64,000 nt of DNA from Ureibacillus thermophilus (GCF_042657185.1 NZ_JBHSNN010000005.1); one strand, 5' to 3'; numbered from the stretch's first letter, positions 31,902 to 40,668 are shown. The notes: generated from the letters alone by a model not told the origin. Numbers and translations are program-made.

Positions 31902-32912
31902 ATGTTTGTGAAAGTTTGGAAAGAGATTGAAAAGGGCACTATCGCCCCCATTTACTGCATTTATGGTGAAGAAGCTTATTTTATAGATGAAACCATTCAA
32001 CGGATTAAAAAAGTTTTAAGCAAAAATGAAGAAGTGGAAATGACCACTTTTGATTTAGAGGAAACTCCTGTCGATTTTGTAATAGATGAAGCGGATACTT
32101 TTCCTTTTTTATCTGAACGGAAATTAATTGTGGCAAAAAATGCAACCTTTTTAAAAGCTGCGGAAAGAGGAGCAGAAAAAATCGACCATGATTTAAAACG
32201 CCTCGAAAACTGGCTGAAAAACCCTTCCGATTTTGCAGTGGTGATTTTTATTGCTCCTTATGAAAAACTGGATGAGCGGAAAAAAATTACGAAGCTTATG
32301 AAGGAAACAAGCGTTATGCTACACGCAGAAGCGCTTGGGGAGAAAGATTTAGCCGTCTGGATTCAAAGCGAGGCCGCAAGTTGGGGCAAAAAGATCGAGG
32401 ATGATGCGGTCGATAAACTGGTTGAAATGGTCGGCGAAAATATGAACCAACTTCAAATGGAAATTGAAAAACTAGCCCTTTATTTAGGGGATGAGGTCAT
32501 CATTTCAAAGGAGCTTGTGGAAAATTTAGTGGCCATAACATTAGAACATGATGCCTTTAAAATGTTAAATGCTTATTTAGCCCATAACACTCAAGAAGCC
32601 CTTCGAATTTATCATGATTTATTGCGCCAAAAGGAAGAGCCGATTAAACTGGTGGGGTTGCTTGCAAACAATATCAGAACGATGAACAGTGTTTATTATT
32701 TACATAAAAAAGGTTATCCTCCAACCCAAATTTCAAAGCAATTAAACATCCATCCATACCGGGTCAAATTAATGCTGGAACGAAAAAACCGACCTACAGA
32801 AGAGAGGCTGCTAAAAGCCTTAAATGAACTGGCGGAAATCGATTTGCAATTAAAAACAACCGGGGGAAACCGAGAGAGATACTTAGAAATGTTTTTATTA
32901 AAAAGTTTATAA
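31902..32912 (+). CDS. holA: DNA polymerase III delta subunit
   Basis: A 336-residue HolA (YqeN), the clamp-opening subunit of the sliding-clamp loader. The N-terminus has IAPIYCIYGEEAYFIDETIQ, the modified P-loop region of delta. DTFPFLSERKLIVAKNATF and the three-domain AAA-like layout follow, ending LKTTGGNRERYLEMFL. The ATG at 31902 follows GGAGGTTACTTGAA, and the 14 upstream in-frame codons include the promoter-like TATACT at 31865. Its 3' end meets repeat copy 3 within 6 bp. Confidence 0.94.
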   Translation: MFVKVWKEIEKGTIAPIYCIYGEEAYFIDETIQRIKKVLSKNEEVEMTTFDLEETPVDFVIDEADTFPFLSERKLIVAKNATFLKAAERGAEKIDHDLKRLENWLKNPSDFAVVIFIAPYEKLDERKKITKLMKETSVMLHAEALGEKDLAVWIQSEAASWGKKIEDDAVDKLVEMVGENMNQLQMEIEKLALYLGDEVIISKELVENLVAITLEHDAFKMLNAYLAHNTQEALRIYHDLLRQKEEPIKLVGLLANNIRTMNSVYYLHKKGYPPTQISKQLNIHPYRVKLMLERKNRPTEERLLKALNELAEIDLQLKTTGGNRERYLEMFLLKSL

Positions 32913-32917
32913 AAAAC

Positions 32918-33191
32918 GAGGCTGGGACATAAACAAAAAATTAAAGGGGCAGTTGAAAGAGTTTTGATAAAAAATTGATATAACTAAAAATTGATTGGAG
33001 TGACGGGGCGACTCCTGCGGAAACAGCCCGTGTCTCGAGACACCGCAGGAGCGAAGTAATGAGCTCCGAGGAGGCTCGAGCCGGGCCCGCGGAAAGCGTC
33101 CCCGGAACGGAAATCAATTTTAATAACATATCAAAAAAACATCATTTTCTCCTTGGAGAAAATGATGTTTTTTTAGATTTGTCCCAGCCTC
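32918..33191. repeat. Intergenic repeat, copy 3 (about 274 bp, most complete)
   Basis: Bounded by GAGGCTGGGACATAAAC and TTTGTCCCAGCCTC. The core holds the complete nested stem CTCCTGCGG ... CCGCAGGAG enclosing GTGTCTCGAGACAC. Then come GAGGAGGCTCGAGCCGGGCC, GCGGAAAGCGTCCCC and the shared terminator hairpin at 33133-33175. It lies exactly between the convergent holA (6 bp away) and rpsT (9 bp away) genes. Near-identical to copy 1 apart from the core. Confidence 0.92.
33133..33175. terminator. Bidirectional terminator hairpin inside repeat copy 3
   Basis: ACATCATTTTCTCC and GGAGAAAATGATGT form a perfect stem with A7 before and T8 after, so it can end both holA and rpsT transcripts. Confidence 0.78.
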
Positions 33192-33199
33192 TTTTTATT

Positions 33200-33460
33200 T
33201 TAGTTTGCTTGAGCTAATTTTTTTGCAAGGCGAGATTTTTTGCGGCTTGCAGCATTTTTATGGATGATTCCTTTGCTAACAGCTTTGTCAAGAGCTTTAG
33301 TAGCTTGAATCACTAATTCTTGTGCGTTGTCAGCACCGCTAGCGATTGCTTGCTCAGCTTTTTTCACAGCTGTACGCATAGCTGATTTTGCTGAAGAGTT
33401 TGCAACGTTTGCTTTTTTGTTTGTTTTTACGCGTTTGATTGCTGATTTAATATTTGCCAT
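33200..33460 (-). CDS. rpsT: Ribosomal protein bS20
   Basis: An 86-residue, very basic small-subunit protein that binds 16S rRNA early in assembly. MANIKSAIKRVKTNKKANVA and the C-terminal AASRKKSRLAKKLAQAN are typical. AGGAGGTGAAAAC precedes the ATG. A consensus promoter is at 33528-33556. Located between holA and gpr as in Bacillus. Confidence 0.98.
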   Translation of the reverse strand: MANIKSAIKRVKTNKKANVANSSAKSAMRTAVKKAEQAIASGADNAQELVIQATKALDKAVSKGIIHKNAASRKKSRLAKKLAQAN

Positions 33461-33527
33461 GTTTTCACCTCCTAATAAGAATACGAGATGATAAATTCTC
33501 TAATCAATTGTTAATACAACAGAAAAC

Positions 33528-33556
33528 ATTATACAAAAGGAAATCTATAATTGCAA
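33528..33556 (-). promoter_or_regulatory. Sigma-A promoter of rpsT
   Basis: On the reverse strand TTGCAA (33556-33551), 17 bp, TATAAT (33533-33528). The expected transcript has a leader of roughly 60 nt. Confidence 0.75.
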
Positions 33557-33570
33557 CACATAAATGCAAA

Positions 33571-33600
33571 GAATATTTACTTGACAGAATGAACATGATA
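33571..33600 (+). promoter_or_regulatory. Sigma-G-like promoter candidate before gpr
   Basis: GAATA (33571-33575), 18 bp, CATGATA (33594-33600) fits the forespore sigma-G pattern, and gpr is a forespore gene in Bacillus. The start of transcription would fall near the ribosome site, giving a very short leader, so the call is tentative. Confidence 0.4.
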
Positions 33601-33617
33601 GAAAAGAGGTGATCATC

Positions 33618-34649
33618 ATGCAAGAAATCAATTGGACTAGAACTGATTTAATCGATGAAACGGAAGAGGTCGTTCAGCACCAAACGAAGCAGCAAAAAGA
33701 GAAGTTAGATGATTCAGAAGGCGTCCTCTTTGAAGAATTCAATGAAAATCGTGTAAAAGTGACAAAAGTAACCGTCAGCAAAGAAGGCTCCGAAGAAATT
33801 GGAAAAAAAGAGGGGCAATATATTACATTAACGGTTCCATCTCTAAATATTGACGACCTTGAGGGAATGGAGCAATTGGAAAAAGCTTTTCTCAAATACA
33901 TTGAAGAAATTCATAAAGACATCAAACTCACCAAAGACAGCAAAGTTTTAGTAATTGGCCTAGGAAACAAAACCATAACGCCGGATGCCATTGGTCCCTT
34001 TACCATTGATGCAATGCAAGCAAGACAACTGGAGGAGCATGTGGATCAATTTATTTTATATGCCCCTGGCGTTACAGGACAAACAGGCTTTGAAACGAGC
34101 GATTTTGTCCATGCTTTAACAGAAAAAATTAAACCGGTTTTGGTGTTGGCCATTGATGCATTAGCTACCCGTGGAACATCGAGATTATGCAAAACCATTC
34201 AAATTACAAATACCGGAATTCATCCAGGTTCAGGGGTAGGAAATCAGCGGACAGAAATTTCAAAAGAAGTGTTGGGTGTACCTGTCACGGCCATTGGTGT
34301 TCCAACGGTGGTAGATGCAACAGTTATCATTGCCGATGCAGTGGATAAAGTCTTCCGCTCCATTGCAAAAAAAGTTCAAGAAAAAAATAAACCTTCAGGA
34401 AAACTAGCCGTAACCTCTTGGACATCCGATTCGGAAGATGAAGAAATTGATTACGAAGTGATTCGGCCAATCTTTGGCGAATGGTCAACTTGGTCAAAGG
34501 CAGAACGGCGGCAATTATTTGAAGAAGTGCTTTTGTCCAATTCCCAAAGACTAATTGTCACACCAAAAGAAGTCGATATTTGGATGACGAAATACGCCAC
34601 GCTCATCAGCAATTGTCTATTTCAATGGATTGATGAGAAAGTGAACTAG
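33618..34649 (+). CDS. gpr: Germination protease GPR
   Basis: A 343-residue A25-family aspartic-type endopeptidase that degrades small acid-soluble spore proteins at germination. The zymogen N-terminus has the self-cleavage-like stretch NWTRTDLIDETEE. The core segments VIGLGNKTITPDAIGPF, LVLAIDALATRG and TGIHPGSGVGNQRTEISKE are conserved. The ATG at 33618 has AAGAGGTG 6 nt upstream; the GTG at 33609 overlaps that site. spoIIP follows, forming a sporulation pair. Confidence 0.96.
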   Translation: MQEINWTRTDLIDETEEVVQHQTKQQKEKLDDSEGVLFEEFNENRVKVTKVTVSKEGSEEIGKKEGQYITLTVPSLNIDDLEGMEQLEKAFLKYIEEIHKDIKLTKDSKVLVIGLGNKTITPDAIGPFTIDAMQARQLEEHVDQFILYAPGVTGQTGFETSDFVHALTEKIKPVLVLAIDALATRGTSRLCKTIQITNTGIHPGSGVGNQRTEISKEVLGVPVTAIGVPTVVDATVIIADAVDKVFRSIAKKVQEKNKPSGKLAVTSWTSDSEDEEIDYEVIRPIFGEWSTWSKAERRQLFEEVLLSNSQRLIVTPKEVDIWMTKYATLISNCLFQWIDEKVN

Positions 34650-34698
34650 TTCTAAAAATTCTCTTCCTTCCATATGGTAGAGGAAGGAGAGGATGCTG

Positions 34699-35499
34699 AT
34701 GAACAAATTGAGAGGATTTGTACTGACAATACTTTTCTTTTTTTCGCTACCAATTGTGATAGGGTTTATGCCTTTTCCAAACAATGAAAAATATGTGCCT
34801 GCCACACCAGAAGAAAAAATACTTTATGCATCAAACGATTTGGTTGTTTCTGATGTGGCGCCTCCAAAAGAGCCTTTTAAAGTGCTTTTGTTGTTTACTC
34901 ATTCCCATGAAACCTATAAACCGTTTTTACAAAATGAAAAGGGAACGGTGGCTGTTTATGACGATCAATCAAATTTATATTCCATGCATCAGCTAATGGA
35001 AGATTACTTCCGGTTGAACGGCATGGAAGCGAAAACGCTTGATGTCGATGTGATGACGGTTTTAAAGGAAAATGGAAAAACGATTGTTGATGCCTATAAA
35101 ACGGTAAGGCCTTATGTTGCGGAAGAATTAAAGACAAATCAATACGATTTGATTTTAGATATACATCGGGATTCTGCTTCTTACAAAAAGACGACAATTG
35201 TCCATAAAGATGTTTCTTATGCAAAAGTAGCCTTTGTCATCGGTGCGGAAAATCCTAATTATAAACTGAATAAATCAATTGCCCAAACAATCAGTGATTC
35301 CATGAATGCAATCGTTCCGGATATTTCTCGAGGAATTATTGAAAAGAAGGGCTCAGGTGTAGACGGGGTGTATAATCAAGATTTAGCGAAGGAATTTATT
35401 TTAATTGAAATTGGAGGCATTGATAATACCGAAGATGAAGTGTATCGGACGGCTGCGGTGCTGGCGCAAGCGGTAGCGAATAGTTTGGCGAAAAAATAA
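34699..35499 (+). CDS. spoIIP: SpoIIP peptidoglycan amidase/endopeptidase (short form)
   Basis: SpoIIP removes cross-links and stem peptides of septal peptidoglycan during engulfment, with SpoIID and SpoIIM. The N-terminal membrane segment (FVLTILFFFSLPIVIGFM) is followed by the amidase domain with TTHSHETYKPF-like LLFTHSHETYKPF, LILDIHRDSASYKKT and LIEIGGIDNTEDEVYR, which provide zinc-binding-type His and Glu. At 266 residues it is much shorter than the roughly 400-residue B. subtilis protein; the long linker between anchor and enzyme domain is missing. GGAAGGAGAGG precedes the ATG at 34699. Confidence 0.9.
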   Translation: MNKLRGFVLTILFFFSLPIVIGFMPFPNNEKYVPATPEEKILYASNDLVVSDVAPPKEPFKVLLLFTHSHETYKPFLQNEKGTVAVYDDQSNLYSMHQLMEDYFRLNGMEAKTLDVDVMTVLKENGKTIVDAYKTVRPYVAEELKTNQYDLILDIHRDSASYKKTTIVHKDVSYAKVAFVIGAENPNYKLNKSIAQTISDSMNAIVPDISRGIIEKKGSGVDGVYNQDLAKEFILIEIGGIDNTEDEVYRTAAVLAQAVANSLAKK

Positions 35500-35508
35500 T
35501 TCTTTATG

Positions 35509-35547
35509 AAAGCGTTTAAGGGGGGTTTATCTTTTAAACGCTTTTTT
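35509..35547 (+). terminator. Terminator after spoIIP
   Basis: AAAGCGTTTAA pairs with TTAAACGCTTT, followed by TTTT. Ends the gpr-spoIIP unit. Confidence 0.88.
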
Positions 35548-35594
35548 ATTTGTGAGCAGGTTGGAAGCAGGAGAAGAACAGCATTTGTTTGTTA

Positions 35595-35624
35595 TTGTGC
35601 TTTTGTTGTCATTCATAGTATAAT
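35595..35624 (+). promoter_or_regulatory. Promoter of lepA
   Basis: TTGTGC (35595-35600), 18 bp, TATAAT (35619-35624). The roughly 115-nt leader contains an imperfect hairpin (35690-35729). Confidence 0.55.
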
Positions 35625-35747
35625 TCAACTTAGTTTATCATTTTATGTAAAAAATATGTCAATCCGAAGTTATATAGAGGAAAGTTAAAGCCTCCTGCGA
35701 AATCGAAAAGCCCAACTCGCATGGAGGCATTTGTTAGGAGTGAAGAT

Positions 35748-37580
35748 ATGAATCGCGAAGAACGATTAGAACGACAAAAACGCATCAGAAACTTTTCTAT
35801 TATCGCTCATATTGACCATGGAAAATCCACGTTAGCGGACCGTATTTTAGAAAAAACGAAAGCCCTAACGGAACGGGAAATGAAGGAACAGCTTTTGGAT
35901 TCCATGGACATTGAACGGGAACGCGGCATTACAATTAAATTAAATGCTGTTCAATTAAAATACCAGGCAAAAGATGGACAAATTTATATTTTCCATTTAA
36001 TTGATACTCCGGGACACGTCGATTTTACTTATGAAGTGTCCAGAAGTTTAGCCGCTTGTGAAGGGGCTATTTTAGTGGTCGATGCTGCGCAAGGTATTGA
36101 GGCACAAACCCTTGCGAACGTTTATTTAGCCCTTGACAACGATTTGGAAATTTTGCCGGTCATCAACAAAATCGACTTGCCTGCAGCAGATCCTGAAAAG
36201 GTTCGCAGAGAAATTGAAGATGTAATTGGTCTTGATGCGGAAGATGCAGTGTTGGCCAGCGCAAAAGCCGGCATCGGAATTGATGAATTATTGGAGCAAA
36301 TTGTTGAAAAAATTCCAGCACCATCTGGGGACCCGGATGAACCGTTGCAAGCCCTTATTTTTGACTCTTACTACGATTCCTATAAAGGGGTCGTTGTATT
36401 AGTGCGGGTGGTGAACGGTACTGTAAAACCTGGCGACAAAATCCGCTTTATGGCGACAGGAGCCGAATACGAAGTGGTGGAAGTTGGGGTACATACGCCG
36501 AAAGCTACGCAGGTGGTTGAATTAACAGTCGGCGATGTTGGCTACATTACCGCATCCATCAAAAATATTAGCGATACGAACGTCGGGGATACAATCACCC
36601 ATGCCGACCGCCCAGCGAAAGAGCCGCTTCCTGGGTACCGGAAATTAAATCCAATGGTGTTCTGCGGACTTTACCCAATCGATACAGCCAAATATAACGA
36701 CTTGCGTGAAGCTTTGGAGAAACTAGCATTAAATGACTCGGCTTTGCAATTTGAGCCGGAAACTTCCCAAGCGTTAGGCTTTGGCTTCCGCTGCGGTTTC
36801 TTAGGTTTATTGCATATGGAAATCGTTCAAGAGCGTCTTGAGAGAGAGTTCAATCTAGACCTCATTACAACGGCGCCATCCGTTATTTATGAAGTGGAAA
36901 TGACGGACGGTACAAAGGTAAGAGTGGACAACCCATCCATGATGCCAGCGCCGCAAAAAATCGACCAAGTGCTGGAGCCGTATGTGAAAGCGACGATTAT
37001 GGTGCCGAATGATTATGTCGGCGCGGTGATGGAACTTTGCCAAAGAAAACGCGGCACATTTATCAATATGGACTATATTGATACAACACGTGTAACAATT
37101 ACGTACGAAATGCCGCTTTCTGAAATTGTTTATGATTTCTTTGACCATTTAAAATCCAGCACGAAAGGCTATGCTTCCTTCGATTACGAGTTAATTGGAT
37201 ACAAGCCATCCAAACTGGTGAAAATGGATATTTTAATTAACGGCGAAAAAGTCGATGCATTAAGCTTTATCGTCCATCGGGATTTTGCTTATGAACGAGG
37301 CAAGGTAATTGTGGAAAAACTTAAAGATATTATTCCGCGCCAACAGTTTGAAGTGCCAATTCAAGCAGCAATTGGAACAAAAATCATTGCCCGTTCCAAC
37401 ATTAAAGCAATGCGCAAAAACGTATTGGCAAAATGTTATGGCGGGGACATTTCACGGAAGCGCAAATTGCTTGAAAAGCAAAAAGAAGGGAAAAAGCGCA
37501 TGAAGCAAGTAGGCTCCGTGGAAATCCCTCAGGAAGCGTTCATGGCCGTATTGAGAATGGATGATGAAAATAAAAAATAA
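35748..37580 (+). CDS. lepA: Elongation factor 4 (LepA)
   Basis: A 610-residue translational GTPase acting on stalled or initiating ribosomes. G1 is AHIDHGKSTLADR, G3 is DTPGHVDF, and G4 is INKIDLPAADPE. EF-G-like domains II, III and V and the LepA-specific C-terminal domain (RSNIKAMRKNVLAKCYGGD) follow. The ATG at 35748 is preceded by TTAGGAGTG. The in-frame ATG at 35721 lies in a leader hairpin and would add nine unconserved residues. Confidence 0.97.
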   Translation: MNREERLERQKRIRNFSIIAHIDHGKSTLADRILEKTKALTEREMKEQLLDSMDIERERGITIKLNAVQLKYQAKDGQIYIFHLIDTPGHVDFTYEVSRSLAACEGAILVVDAAQGIEAQTLANVYLALDNDLEILPVINKIDLPAADPEKVRREIEDVIGLDAEDAVLASAKAGIGIDELLEQIVEKIPAPSGDPDEPLQALIFDSYYDSYKGVVVLVRVVNGTVKPGDKIRFMATGAEYEVVEVGVHTPKATQVVELTVGDVGYITASIKNISDTNVGDTITHADRPAKEPLPGYRKLNPMVFCGLYPIDTAKYNDLREALEKLALNDSALQFEPETSQALGFGFRCGFLGLLHMEIVQERLEREFNLDLITTAPSVIYEVEMTDGTKVRVDNPSMMPAPQKIDQVLEPYVKATIMVPNDYVGAVMELCQRKRGTFINMDYIDTTRVTITYEMPLSEIVYDFFDHLKSSTKGYASFDYELIGYKPSKLVKMDILINGEKVDALSFIVHRDFAYERGKVIVEKLKDIIPRQQFEVPIQAAIGTKIIARSNIKAMRKNVLAKCYGGDISRKRKLLEKQKEGKKRMKQVGSVEIPQEAFMAVLRMDDENKK

Positions 37581-37590
37581 GCTTATTTTG

Positions 37591-37633
37591 GAGGGGGTTA
37601 GAAAGTTTAACTTTCTAGACACCCTCTTTTTCT
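37591..37633 (+). terminator. Terminator after lepA
   Basis: GAGGGGGTTAGAAAGTT pairs with AACTTTCTAGACACCCTC with a small mismatch, followed by TTTTT. Confidence 0.85.
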
Positions 37634-37710
37634 GTATAAATCCCTTCCACATTGAATTTTCCATTTGAAATTGTACAATAGTAAGATAAATAGTAGAAAG
37701 AAGGGATCCA

Positions 37711-38853
37711 ATGGTCCGAGGAGTATATATCCATATTCCTTTCTGTCATCAAATATGCAATTACTGCGACTTTAACAAAGTGTATTTTCATAAGCAGCCG
37801 GTAGATGAATACATTGAAGCCGTCGGGAAAGAAATGGCGATGGTTGTCTCAAAGGAACCGGAGCAATTTGCAAACATAGAAACGATTTATTTAGGAGGAG
37901 GCACACCAACTGCTCTTTCTCCTAAGCAGCTGGAACGTCTTTTGGAGCTGATTGCTGATTGTTTGCCGACCAATGTACTTGAATTTACAGCAGAAGCGAA
38001 TCCAGATGAACTTTCCATTGATAAATTGAAAGCATTAAAAAACGGTGGCGTAACAAGGCTTAGTTTAGGGGTTCAGTCCTTTGATGAAGCACTCCTCCAA
38101 AAACTGGGCAGAACCCATACGATAAATCATATTTATCAAGGGATTGAATGGGCAAAGAACGTCGGTTTTGAAAATATTAATATTGATTTAATGTATGGGC
38201 TTCCTGGACAGACTCTCAAGCAGTGGGAAGATACTCTTGAAACGGCACTTAGGTTAAACTTGCCTCATTATTCCGCCTATTCATTAATAGTGGAACCGAA
38301 GACGGTTTTTTACATTCAATATGCAAAGGGAAAACTCCAACTGCCTGGGGAAGAATTGGAGGCAAAAATGTATGAAATGCTGATGGACGAGATGGAAGAG
38401 AAGGGGATTCATCAATACGAAATCAGCAATTTTGCAAAAGAAGGCTATGAATCTATTCATAATAAAATTTATTGGGACAATGATGAATATGCAGGATTTG
38501 GCGCTGGAGCCCATGGATATATGAACGGCATCCGATATTCCAATTGCGGTCCAATCAAAAAATATTTGCAAGCAATCGAGACGGGAAAAAGGCCGATACT
38601 CTATCAACATCAAGTTACAATCTCGGAAAAGTGCGAAGAGGAAATGTTTTTAGGACTCAGAAAAAATGAAGGGGTTTCTTTTAAACAGTTTGAAATGAAA
38701 ATGGGCTTTTCCATGAATGAAAAATATGGCGATGTGATTCACAGACTAATCATTGAAGGTTTAATAATGGAAGATGCCGGACGTTTAAAGTTAACAAAAA
38801 AAGGCCGCTTTTTAGGCAATGAAGTGTTTCAACAATTTTTATTGAGCGAGTAG
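37711..38853 (+). CDS. hemW: HemW-type radical SAM protein
   Basis: A 380-residue HemN-like protein now regarded as a heme chaperone rather than a coproporphyrinogen oxidase. The radical-SAM cluster motif is FCHQICNYC (Cys12, Cys16, Cys19), and IYLGGGTPTALSP is the glycine-rich SAM segment. The C-terminal winged-helix part matches HemW. GAAGGGATCC precedes the ATG. Located between lepA and hrcA as in Bacillus. Confidence 0.93.
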   Translation: MVRGVYIHIPFCHQICNYCDFNKVYFHKQPVDEYIEAVGKEMAMVVSKEPEQFANIETIYLGGGTPTALSPKQLERLLELIADCLPTNVLEFTAEANPDELSIDKLKALKNGGVTRLSLGVQSFDEALLQKLGRTHTINHIYQGIEWAKNVGFENINIDLMYGLPGQTLKQWEDTLETALRLNLPHYSAYSLIVEPKTVFYIQYAKGKLQLPGEELEAKMYEMLMDEMEEKGIHQYEISNFAKEGYESIHNKIYWDNDEYAGFGAGAHGYMNGIRYSNCGPIKKYLQAIETGKRPILYQHQVTISEKCEEEMFLGLRKNEGVSFKQFEMKMGFSMNEKYGDVIHRLIIEGLIMEDAGRLKLTKKGRFLGNEVFQQFLLSE

Positions 38854-38863
38854 GGGTATTTCG

Positions 38864-38892
38864 TTGACACTGATTCATTGTTTTGCTAATTT
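38864..38892 (+). promoter_or_regulatory. Sigma-A promoter of the hrcA operon
   Basis: TTGACA (38864-38869), 17 bp, TAATTT (38887-38892). The CIRCE operator begins 11 bp after the -10 box, covering the expected start of transcription. Confidence 0.7.
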
Positions 38893-38902
38893 TATTATAG
38901 TA

Positions 38903-38929
38903 TTAGCACTCTCGTTAAACGAGTGCTAA
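38903..38929. promoter_or_regulatory. CIRCE operator
   Basis: TTAGCACTC, nine bases, GAGTGCTAA is a perfect CIRCE element, the binding site of HrcA. It lies 14 bp before hrcA, so the hrcA-grpE-dnaK transcript is autoregulated and heat-inducible. Confidence 0.97.
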
Positions 38930-38943
38930 CAGAGGTGATTTTC

Positions 38944-39975
38944 ATGTTAACTGAGCGTCAATTGCAAATCTTGCAAGTAATCGTTGATGATTTTGTAACA
39001 TCTGCTCAACCTGTTGGGTCTCGTCAAATTTCAAAGAAAAAAGGCATTAATTATTCACCAGCCACTATTCGAAATGAAATGGCAGATTTAGAAGAACTTG
39101 GCTATTTAGAAAAAACCCATGTATCTTCAGGACGCATTCCTTCTGAAAAAGGATATCGTTACTATGTGGATCACCTATTGCAACCTAAACGCATGTCCGT
39201 TGAGGAAATAAATTTAATTCAATCCATTTTTGAAAAACAAAAGGTTGAAATGGAACAAATTATTCGTGAAGCTGCAAGCATTTTGTCTGAATTGACATCT
39301 TATACAGCCATTTTGCTTGGACCTAACGTGACAGATCATCGAGTTAAACGCTTTCAAATTATTCCTCTTTCAAAACAAATGGCAGTTGCAATAATCGTTA
39401 CAGATATAGGGCATGTGGAAAACCAAGTCATTTCTTTGCCTGATGGCTTTGATTCTTCAGATATCGAAAAAACGGTGAATATTTTAAATGAACGGTTAAT
39501 TGGCGTTCCGTTGATTCATCTTCAACATAAATTGGAAAAAGAAACTTATGAAGTATTAAAGCAGCATGTCCATATGGCGGATTCCATCATTCAATCATTG
39601 CTAAAAGTTGCATCTGTTGAAAATGATAGTAAAATTTACTTTGGCGGCAAAACGAATATGTTGAATCAGCCGGAGTTCCACGATATTAACAAAGTCCGTC
39701 AATTATTGGAATTAATGGACAAAAAGAGTCAAGTAATGTCTTTGTTCCAGCCAGTGAAACAGGGAATTACGATTCGCATCGGGTCTGAAAACAATCATAT
39801 TGCTGTGGAGCATTGCAGCGTCATTACGGCATCTTATTCTGCCGGCGAAGACCAAAATGGCGCTATTGCTATCATTGGACCGACTAGAATGGATTATAAG
39901 CGGGTCGTAACATTGCTTGACATTGTTAGAAGAGGATTGTCGAGAACATTCACAGAAAAATTGAATGGTGGATAG
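38944..39975 (+). CDS. hrcA: Heat-inducible transcription repressor HrcA
   Basis: A 343-residue repressor. The N-terminal winged helix contains PVGSRQISKKKGINYSPATI and the GAF-like regulatory domain follows. It binds CIRCE and needs GroEL for activity in Bacillus. AGAGGTG lies upstream of the ATG at 38944; the ATG at 38923 lies inside CIRCE. grpE follows after 15 bp. Confidence 0.97.
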   Translation: MLTERQLQILQVIVDDFVTSAQPVGSRQISKKKGINYSPATIRNEMADLEELGYLEKTHVSSGRIPSEKGYRYYVDHLLQPKRMSVEEINLIQSIFEKQKVEMEQIIREAASILSELTSYTAILLGPNVTDHRVKRFQIIPLSKQMAVAIIVTDIGHVENQVISLPDGFDSSDIEKTVNILNERLIGVPLIHLQHKLEKETYEVLKQHVHMADSIIQSLLKVASVENDSKIYFGGKTNMLNQPEFHDINKVRQLLELMDKKSQVMSLFQPVKQGITIRIGSENNHIAVEHCSVITASYSAGEDQNGAIAIIGPTRMDYKRVVTLLDIVRRGLSRTFTEKLNGG

Positions 39976-39990
39976 TAAGGAGGATTTTAA

Positions 39991-40632
39991 GTGTCCGAAA
40001 CGACAGAAAACAAGAACAAACAGGAAGAAACAATCGAACAAGATGATACTGTAAAAGAAGAAGCAGCTGCTCAAGCAAATGGAGAGATTGCATCTTCCAA
40101 TGAAGAAGCCTCTCAAAACAAAGAAGCGGGCAATGAAGAAGATGCTAGCTCTTTAGTTGAAGGGCCTTTAGTGGAAGAATATAAAGCGAAAATTGCTGAG
40201 TTGGAAGCAAAGCTTGAGGAAGAAGAAAACCGCTATTTGCGTTTGAGAGCGGATTTTGAAAATATGCGTCGACGCAGCCAGCTTGATTTGCAGGCGGCTG
40301 AAAAATACCGCGCCCAAAGCTTGCTTATGGATTTATTGCCAGTGATTGATAATTTCGAAAGAGCACTGGATGTCAAAGTGGAATCGGAAGACGCAAAAAA
40401 TTTATATAAAGGAATTGAAATGGTCTACAATATGCTCATTGAAGCAGCGAAGAAAGAAGGGCTTGAAGTCATTCCGGCTGAAGACCAACCTTTTGATCCG
40501 AATGTTCATCAAGCGATTATGCAAGAGTCTGATCCAGAAAAAGAATCCGGCATTGTTTTAAAAGAATTCCAGAAAGGGTATAAATTGAAAGATCGCGTAT
40601 TAAGACCATCTATGGTTTCTGTTAATGAGTAA
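39991..40632 (+). CDS. grpE: Nucleotide exchange factor GrpE
   Basis: A 213-residue DnaK co-chaperone that releases ADP. An acidic, Gln/Glu-rich N-terminal tail of about 65 residues leads into a long coiled coil (KIAELEAKLEEEENRYLRLR). The C-terminal beta domain has FDPNVHQAIMQESDPE. The start codon is GTG (39991) after AAGGAGG. Confidence 0.96.
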   Translation: MSETTENKNKQEETIEQDDTVKEEAAAQANGEIASSNEEASQNKEAGNEEDASSLVEGPLVEEYKAKIAELEAKLEEEENRYLRLRADFENMRRRSQLDLQAAEKYRAQSLLMDLLPVIDNFERALDVKVESEDAKNLYKGIEMVYNMLIEAAKKEGLEVIPAEDQPFDPNVHQAIMQESDPEKESGIVLKEFQKGYKLKDRVLRPSMVSVNE

Positions 40633-40668
40633 TGAAACTTGTGTGTGAAATAGGAGGTAAAATTCAAT

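Noticed and set aside
35721..35747. Upstream ATG for lepA
   Set aside because: It lies in a leader hairpin, has no ribosome site, and adds residues not found in other LepA proteins; the ATG at 35748 has AGGAGTG.
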